Source: Deltaproteobacteria bacterium (lineage in GTDB: Bacteria > Myxococcota_A > Polyangia > Polyangiales > Houyiibacteriaceae). From it: a stretch of 9,574 nt of DNA. This document shows positions 1-4,822 of the stretch, one piece after another. The stretch is taken from positions 1 through 9,574 of the forward strand of contig JAPUKT010000422.1 of the NCBI GenBank assembly GCA_027295555.1, given 5' to 3'. The translations under genes and the position numbers were made by a program. A model generated the notes under the pieces. The model made no database searches, was not told the origin of the DNA, and saw only the letters and a program-made list of their open reading frames with translations. The stretch's first letter is position 1. Every line of letters begins with the position of its first letter.

Positions 1-2120
1 GCTTGCACCGCTTCTTCGACGCGAGGAACTTCTTCGGCGACTTGGCCCACCAGGTCGCGTGCTGGCTCCACCGCTTCCTCGCGCTCGATGGCGTCAAGCA
101 ACTCCCCGACGCGCGACGCTCCGATCTGCTTGCTGGCGCCCTTGATCGAATGCGCCGTCAGTCGCACGGTCTCCATGTCTGAAGCCTCGAGTGCGTCGCG
201 GAGGGTCACGACCGCTTCTCGAAGCTGATCGACGTACGCGACCATCACGTCTTGGATGAAGCCGTCGTCCTCCTCATCGAGCGAGACCAACTGGCGAACC
301 ATGTCCATGTCGAGCGCAGAGGGTGGCGGCATCGTTGCTGATAGGACCGGGATCGGAGGTTTGTTGGAAAGGGACACCCAACGATCGAACAGCCTCTCGA
401 GCATGCTCGACCGAACAGGCTTCCCGATCGTGTCGCTCATGCCCGCCTCGAGGCACCGGACACGGTCCTCTTCGGTGATACTGGCGGTGAGGGCAATGAT
501 GGGGACTTCGCGATTCGTAGGGTGTTCACGGATCCTGCGGGTCGCCTGGAAGCCATCCATCATCGGCATGTAGCAATCCATGAAGATGATGTCGTACTTG
601 GTGGTCTTGGCCTTCTCGAGAGCCTCGCGACCGTCGGTTGCGATATCGACCTCACACGCGAGTTTCTTCAACAGCGCCTCGGTAACCATGCGGTTGGTGG
701 GGTTATCCTCGGCGAGAAGAACCTTCAGTCCTTGTCGAATCAACAGGTCGCCGACGCCCGGTGGGCCCTTCACGCGGAGCGTGTCCTCGGGGCCTGGCTC
801 CAGGTCGACTTCAACCCAGAACGTCGTCCCTTCGTCGACTTTGCTCTCGATACCGAGCTTGCCGCCCATCAGCTCGACAAGCTGCTTCGAGATCGCGAGA
901 CCGAGCCCCGTTCCACCGAAGCGGCGGCTCGCGCTTTGGTCTTGCTGTTGGTAGCGCGTGAAGATCTTGTCGAACGCCTCCTCCGGAATACCAATGCCGG
1001 TATCCTGGACGGAGATCCGTACGCGACACTCGACGGACTGCTGCATCACTTCGGCCTTGATGAGCACCGACCCGGATTCCGTGAACTTGATAGCGTTGTT
1101 GACGAAGTTGAGAAGCACTTGGCGCAAGCGACCGCCGTCGCCGATGAACCGCGTCCGCACCAAGCCCGTGAGCTCGGACTCCAGGCGCAACCCCTTCGCT
1201 CCAGCGCGAGGCTGCATGAGCTCCACTACGCCGTCCGCCAACATCCCGAGGTCGAACGGAGCTCGCTCCAGCTCGATTTGCCCCTTCTGAAGCTTCGAAA
1301 AGTCGAGGATCTCGTCGACCACGCCGATCAAGGCTTCTGCCGAGTCTCGGATAGCCGCCGCCATTTTCTCTTGCCTCGGGTCGAGCTTGGTCTCGAGGAG
1401 CAGAGACCCTAGACCGAGAACGCCGGTCATCGGCGTCCGCACCTCGTGGCTCATGTTGGCCAGGAGCTCGGTCTTCGCCTGGGATGCCCGTTCCGCCGCC
1501 CGCCGGAGCTCCTGGAGCTCTACGAGGGTTCGCCGCCGTACGACGTGCATGCCGATCGCGACCACCGAGAACCCGGCGAGGTATCCGATGCTCTGCACCC
1601 AGTTCACATCTTCGACGAACAGGGATGTAACGCCCCAGCCGACGTCCGCGCAGATCATCGTCACCAACAACCATGCGCGACTCTGAAGGAGCGCTCCGGC
1701 GGCGAACTGCAGGATAACGAAGAGGTAAAACATCGAAGGGTTGTGGCTGAGCGCGTAGCCAAGCGTGAATGTTGCCGTGACGACCAAGAAGACGACACCT
1801 GCCACGTGGGTTGACCAGTCGACTGGCAGTGGCTGATTCTTGGTGCGCCAGGAAAACGCGAGAAGCGCGATGCCCGCGAGGCCGTAGACCGTCACTAGTG
1901 CCACCGCTGCCTCGCCCATCGGCGAAACCCATTGCCCGACGGCCATTCCGAGATACGCGAAGCCGGCGCATGCCGTCATCGTGCCGATGTGGCGGCCGGT
2001 CACGAAGTTCAGCATTCCCCGGAGCTGCTCCGGGCTCAGTCGAGTGCGTGCGGCAACGGTTTCCGCGGATGGAGCGGCACCTTTTCCCCACTCATCCGGC
2101 TCTTTCCGTGATCCCCCCAC
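1..2120 (-). CDS. Membrane hybrid sensor histidine kinase (HisKA-HATPase-REC-HPt), 3' end cut by window edge
   Basis: Reading the minus strand gives one uninterrupted frame of 706 codons that is still open at base 1. The first about 200 residues hold roughly six hydrophobic segments (near 45-63, 70-90, 105-125, 130-146, 148-168, 176-192) with short loops and no large periplasmic domain. A basic, coiled-coil-like linker (RRRTLVELQELRRAAERA) follows. The HisKA phosphoacceptor is His225 in SHEVRTP. The HATPase has an N box with NN at 341-342, a G1 box DTGIGIP from Asp373, and a G2 box GGTGLGLA. The receiver domain has phosphoacceptor Asp515 (FMDCYMPMMDG) and the conserved Lys in GKPV. The HPt domain has His657 in AHSIKGA. 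This is a full internal His-Asp-His phosphorelay, so a separate response regulator is probably needed and is not in the window. The start is uncertain: GTG at 2120 follows an in-frame stop at 2130-2132 and lacks a clear Shine-Dalgarno. The only other in-frame candidate is ATG at 2015, just before the first membrane segment. The signal sensed is unknown. Confidence 0.93.
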   Translation of the reverse strand, partial: MGGSRKEPDEWGKGAAPSAETVAARTRLSPEQLRGMLNFVTGRHIGTMTACAGFAYLGMAVGQWVSPMGEAAVALVTVYGLAGIALLAFSWRTKNQPLPVDWSTHVAGVVFLVVTATFTLGYALSHNPSMFYLFVILQFAAGALLQSRAWLLVTMICADVGWGVTSLFVEDVNWVQSIGYLAGFSVVAIGMHVVRRRTLVELQELRRAAERASQAKTELLANMSHEVRTPMTGVLGLGSLLLETKLDPRQEKMAAAIRDSAEALIGVVDEILDFSKLQKGQIELERAPFDLGMLADGVVELMQPRAGAKGLRLESELTGLVRTRFIGDGGRLRQVLLNFVNNAIKFTESGSVLIKAEVMQQSVECRVRISVQDTGIGIPEEAFDKIFTRYQQQDQSASRRFGGTGLGLAISKQLVELMGGKLGIESKVDEGTTFWVEVDLEPGPEDTLRVKGPPGVGDLLIRQGLKVLLAEDNPTNRMVTEALLKKLACEVDIATDGREALEKAKTTKYDIIFMDCYMPMMDGFQATRRIREHPTNREVPIIALTASITEEDRVRCLEAGMSDTIGKPVRSSMLERLFDRWVSLSNKPPIPVLSATMPPPSALDMDMVRQLVSLDEEDDGFIQDVMVAYVDQLREAVVTLRDALEASDMETVRLTAHSIKGASKQIGASRVGELLDAIEREEAVEPARDLVGQVAEEVPRVEEAVQ

Positions 2121-2151
2121 ACAACCATTTTATCGGGTGACGGGGCCCATT

Positions 2152-2967
2152 TCATGGTTTCCGGTGCTCGACTTTGTGACGCGCCTCACGAATCGTGCGG
2201 ACGGCCGCGTCGTGGAGAAGGCCATTGGACGCGATCAGCTTCCCGGACCTCGGGTCCACCGTCCTGCCTTCGTAGGTCGAGAGCTGTCCACCGGCTTCGA
2301 GCACCATGAGAGCTCCGGCGCACATGTCCCAGGCGTTGAGGCCCTGCTCCCAATAGATGTCGTACGTTCCGTCGGCGACCATACAAAGATCGATGGCGGC
2401 CGAGCCGCAGCGTCGAATCCCGCGCACCCGCTGTAGAAACAAAGAAAGCTCTTCGCGGTTGTTGTCGGGGTTGGTCCAACGGTCGTACGGGAATCCGGTC
2501 GCGCACAGCGCTTCTTCGAGTGATGCGCGCGCCGACACTTCGCAGCGCTCGCCGTTTCGAAAGGCGCCTGCGTGCTTTGCGGCTTTCCATGTCGTGTCGA
2601 GAGCAGGGGCATGCACGACTCCCGCCAAACCTTGGGCGCCATCGTAAAGTGCGATCGACACGCAGAAGAACGGGTGGCCGTGGACGAAGTTGGTCGTTCC
2701 GTCGATCGGATCCACGTACCAGACGAGGTCGCCCTCGCCCGTCTCCGCGTTTTCCTCACCCACGATGCGGTGCTTGGGGAAGGCCCGCGTGAGCTCGTCG
2801 CGAACGAGCTCTTCGCTCCGAAGGTCGTACTCGGTGAGCAGGTCGAACCTGCCCTTGTGCGACACCGTGGCGCCACCACGCCAGCCTTCGAGGACCAGCG
2901 CTCCCGCGTCCCGCGCGACTCGCTCAGCGACCTCCATGGCGCGCTCGCACTCCTCTCGACTGGTCAT
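2152..2967 (-). CDS. Inositol monophosphatase family protein (Mg2+-dependent phosphatase)
   Basis: This 271-residue soluble protein has the usual length of the inositol monophosphatase/SuhB family. The metal-binding signatures are intact: Glu71 in GEEN, Asp86 and Asp89 in WYVDPIDGTTNF, and Asp214 in the C-terminal motif AWDMCAGALMVLEAGG. Known members hydrolyse inositol-1-phosphate or related substrates (histidinol phosphate, PAP, fructose-1,6-bisphosphate). The sequence does not decide which, so no symbol is given. The chosen start is ATG 2967, preceded by AGGG four bases upstream (CAGGGCTTCATG). It gives the standard family N-terminus. In-frame ATGs at 2979, 3006 and 3012 are alternatives without better ribosome sites. 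The much longer open frame extending to 3366 would run through the divergent carboxyltransferase gene and is not believed. The stop lies 31 bp before the kinase start on the same strand, so the two genes are probably one transcript. Confidence 0.93.
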   Translation of the reverse strand: MTSREECERAMEVAERVARDAGALVLEGWRGGATVSHKGRFDLLTEYDLRSEELVRDELTRAFPKHRIVGEENAETGEGDLVWYVDPIDGTTNFVHGHPFFCVSIALYDGAQGLAGVVHAPALDTTWKAAKHAGAFRNGERCEVSARASLEEALCATGFPYDRWTNPDNNREELSLFLQRVRGIRRCGSAAIDLCMVADGTYDIYWEQGLNAWDMCAGALMVLEAGGQLSTYEGRTVDPRSGKLIASNGLLHDAAVRTIREARHKVEHRKP

Positions 2968-2998
2968 GAAGCCCTGCATTTTCGCGGATTTCGACGTA

Positions 2999-3013
2999 GA
3001 TGCCATCGGCATC
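2999..3013. repeat. Short perfect palindrome gatgcc-ATC-ggcatc
   Basis: Two 6-bp arms (2999-3004 and 3008-3013) are separated by 3 bp, in the region between the divergent phosphatase and carboxylase genes. An 11-of-13 match to 3001-3013 recurs at 3037-3049 (tgccatcggcatc versus tggcatcggcttc), so the motif may be part of a repeated operator. It could also be chance in GC-rich DNA, or coding if the phosphatase starts at 3012. Confidence 0.4.
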
Positions 3014-3041
3014 TGAGTAGCCCGTGAGGTGTTCGCTGGCA

Positions 3042-3085
3042 TCGGCTTCGCAAAACCCGTAAAAGGCCGTGCGCTGCGAAGCCGA
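3042..3085. promoter_or_regulatory. Perfect 11-bp inverted repeat upstream of the carboxylase operon
   Basis: The left arm TCGGCTTCGCA (3042-3052) and right arm TGCGAAGCCGA (3075-3085) are exact reverse complements separated by 22 bp. The right arm ends 36 bp before the carboxyltransferase ATG. The position suits either an operator for a dimeric regulator controlling one or both divergent genes, or a hairpin in the leader of the carboxylase mRNA. No T-run follows, so an intrinsic terminator is unlikely. I could not place a convincing -35/-10 pair in the region. Confidence 0.5.
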
Positions 3086-3121
3086 CGGCTCGGGCGTTGC
3101 CTGATGTAGGCTAGTGTGGTT

Positions 3122-4822
3122 ATGGCCGAGAAGGACATCCTAACGCCGACCCTTCGCAATCCATTTGGTTTGGATGGCGAGGACCGTTCCGCCGCCCCAG
3201 CGGATGCCTCTGGGTCGTACGAAGCGAGCCTCCGTGACGGCGAGCAGCTCCGGGAGCGTCCGCGGAGGGCCGCTGGCCTCATCCAGATTGGCCGGCAGCA
3301 TGCCAAAAACCGAATGACGGTGTGGGAGCGCATCGACGTGCTCCGGGACCGCGGGACCGAGCCCACGATCCTCTACCAGAACTGGGGTCCCAATCTCGAT
3401 GGCGCGTCGATCGTCACGGCGATCATCCAGATCCGAGGACGAAGCGTCGCGCTCTACGGCCACGATTTCTCGGTGCGCGCCGGTTCGATGGACGCGACCA
3501 ACGGCACGAAGCTCGCCAACTTGATTCGGTTGGCTGGTGAACAGGGCCTGCCCCTCATCGGCATGAACGACAGCGCTGGCGCATTCGTGCCTGCCGGGGT
3601 CGGCGGCTTGGACGGATACGCCGAAGCGTTCACGGCTTTGCGCAAGATCAGCGGTGTGGTGCCGAGCATCATGTGCATGTTTGGTTACAACGCGGGCGGC
3701 GGCTCGTATCTCCCGCGCCAGGGGAGCTTCATGATTCAGCCCGATGATACGTTTTTCGGATTGACCGGCCCGGGGGTCGTGAAGAGCGTTCTCGGCGAGG
3801 ATGTGACCGCCGACGAGCTCGGCGGGCCCGGCGTGCACGGGCAGAGTGGGGTGTCGGACCTCACCGTGAAAGACGAGGTCGGGGCGCTTCGCACGGCGCA
3901 GCGTTTGCTCAGTTATTTGCCGGGAAACAATCATGAATTCGCGCCGTATCAGGAGACTTCGGACCCGATCGATCGGCCGACCGGCGAGATCGATACGCTC
4001 CTCCGAAAGGCCTTCGACTCACCGACCGGGTTCAACACCCCCATCGACGTCAGCATCATCCTCCAACAGATCTGCGACCACGGAGACTACTTCGAGCTCC
4101 AACCACAGCGCGCGCGGAACACCATCACGGCGTTCGGGCGTCTCGGCGGACACGTGGTCGGGTTCGTCTGCCACAACAGTGCTGTCGCATCCGGTCAGGT
4201 CGATGTCGATAGTGCGTTCAAGAATTCGCGCTTCATTCGGTTCTGCAATCTGTACAACATCCCGGTCATCTTCATGGAAGACACGACGGGCTTCTTGCCT
4301 GGACGCGACCAAGAGAGCCGAGGCATCGTGCAAGCAGGGCGCGCCATGCTCGACTCGATTATCGATCTACGGACGCCACGCCTGCTCCTGATCATCCGCA
4401 ACGCGTTCGGAGGTGCGTACGCGGCGTTCAACTGTTACGCCACAGGTGCGAGTCACGTCATGGCGCTCCCCACTACGCGTGTTGCGGTCATGGGGTCCGC
4501 GGGCAAGGAGTTCGTCTACAAGAAAGAGCTTCGCGCGATGCGCAGTAGTGCGCGGGCACGCGTTCAGGAAGCCGTCGAGTCCGGCGCCCCCAAGGCGGAC
4601 GCCGAGCAGGACGCTGCGGCTTGGGTAAAGCAGCAAGAGGCGGCGTTCAACGCGCGGTACGAAAAGGAGCTCATGAATCCGAAGGAAGCCTTGAGCCTTG
4701 GCTCGATCTCCGAGATCGTGATGCCCATCAACGCACGCGCCGCCTTGGGGAAGAACCTCAACTTCTTCCTGTCCCACTACACTCCCGAGCCGCTCCAGGC
4801 CGTGCAGCGTGAGTTTCACTGA
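3122..4822 (+). CDS. Acyl-CoA carboxylase carboxyltransferase subunit (PccB/AccD-like, divergent)
   Basis: This 566-residue protein has the two crotonase-like halves of acyl-CoA carboxylase beta subunits. It transfers CO2 from carboxybiotin to an acyl-CoA in the cytoplasm. Recognisable marks in order are: RMTVWERIDVLRDRGT near residue 65 (family start RLTARERI); NDSAGAFVPAGV near 149; the first oxyanion loop GYNAGGGSYLP near 188-198; GPGVVKSVLGEDV and LGGPGVHGQSGVSDL near 217-247; LSYLPGNN near 263; FGRLGGHVVGFV near 338; DTTGFLPGRDQESRGIVQAGR near 387; and the second oxyanion loop FGGAYAAF near 429-436. The usual DSGGARIQEG signature is altered. Ala434 occupies the place of the residue (Asp422 in Streptomyces PccB) that influences acyl-chain choice, so the substrate cannot be named. 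The start is ATG 3122; an in-frame GTG at 3116 with TAGG five bases upstream is an alternative. The stop overlaps the next ATG by one base, and that gene supplies biotin carboxylase and carrier. Confidence 0.9.
   Translation: MAEKDILTPTLRNPFGLDGEDRSAAPADASGSYEASLRDGEQLRERPRRAAGLIQIGRQHAKNRMTVWERIDVLRDRGTEPTILYQNWGPNLDGASIVTAIIQIRGRSVALYGHDFSVRAGSMDATNGTKLANLIRLAGEQGLPLIGMNDSAGAFVPAGVGGLDGYAEAFTALRKISGVVPSIMCMFGYNAGGGSYLPRQGSFMIQPDDTFFGLTGPGVVKSVLGEDVTADELGGPGVHGQSGVSDLTVKDEVGALRTAQRLLSYLPGNNHEFAPYQETSDPIDRPTGEIDTLLRKAFDSPTGFNTPIDVSIILQQICDHGDYFELQPQRARNTITAFGRLGGHVVGFVCHNSAVASGQVDVDSAFKNSRFIRFCNLYNIPVIFMEDTTGFLPGRDQESRGIVQAGRAMLDSIIDLRTPRLLLIIRNAFGGAYAAFNCYATGASHVMALPTTRVAVMGSAGKEFVYKKELRAMRSSARARVQEAVESGAPKADAEQDAAAWVKQQEAAFNARYEKELMNPKEALSLGSISEIVMPINARAALGKNLNFFLSHYTPEPLQAVQREFH

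Noticed and set aside
522..1412. Plus-strand open frame of 296 codons
   Set aside because: It is the exact codon-register antisense of the hybrid kinase. The minus strand gives complete HisKA, HATPase and REC motifs, while the plus-strand translation has no recognisable domain. Long antisense frames are common in GC-rich genes.
811..2091. Minus-strand open frame of 426 codons rich in Arg
   Set aside because: It is a frame-shifted shadow of the kinase; the +1-related frame holds all conserved boxes without interruption. The Arg/Gly-rich composition is typical of an off-frame reading.
2968..3366. N-terminal extension of the phosphatase open frame up to 3366
   Set aside because: It would add about 130 residues unrelated to the family and overlap the divergent carboxyltransferase coding region; ATG 2967 gives the family length.
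3140..3934. Minus-strand open frame of 264 codons inside the carboxyltransferase gene
   Set aside because: The plus strand encodes a clear carboxyltransferase throughout; the antisense product has no domain.
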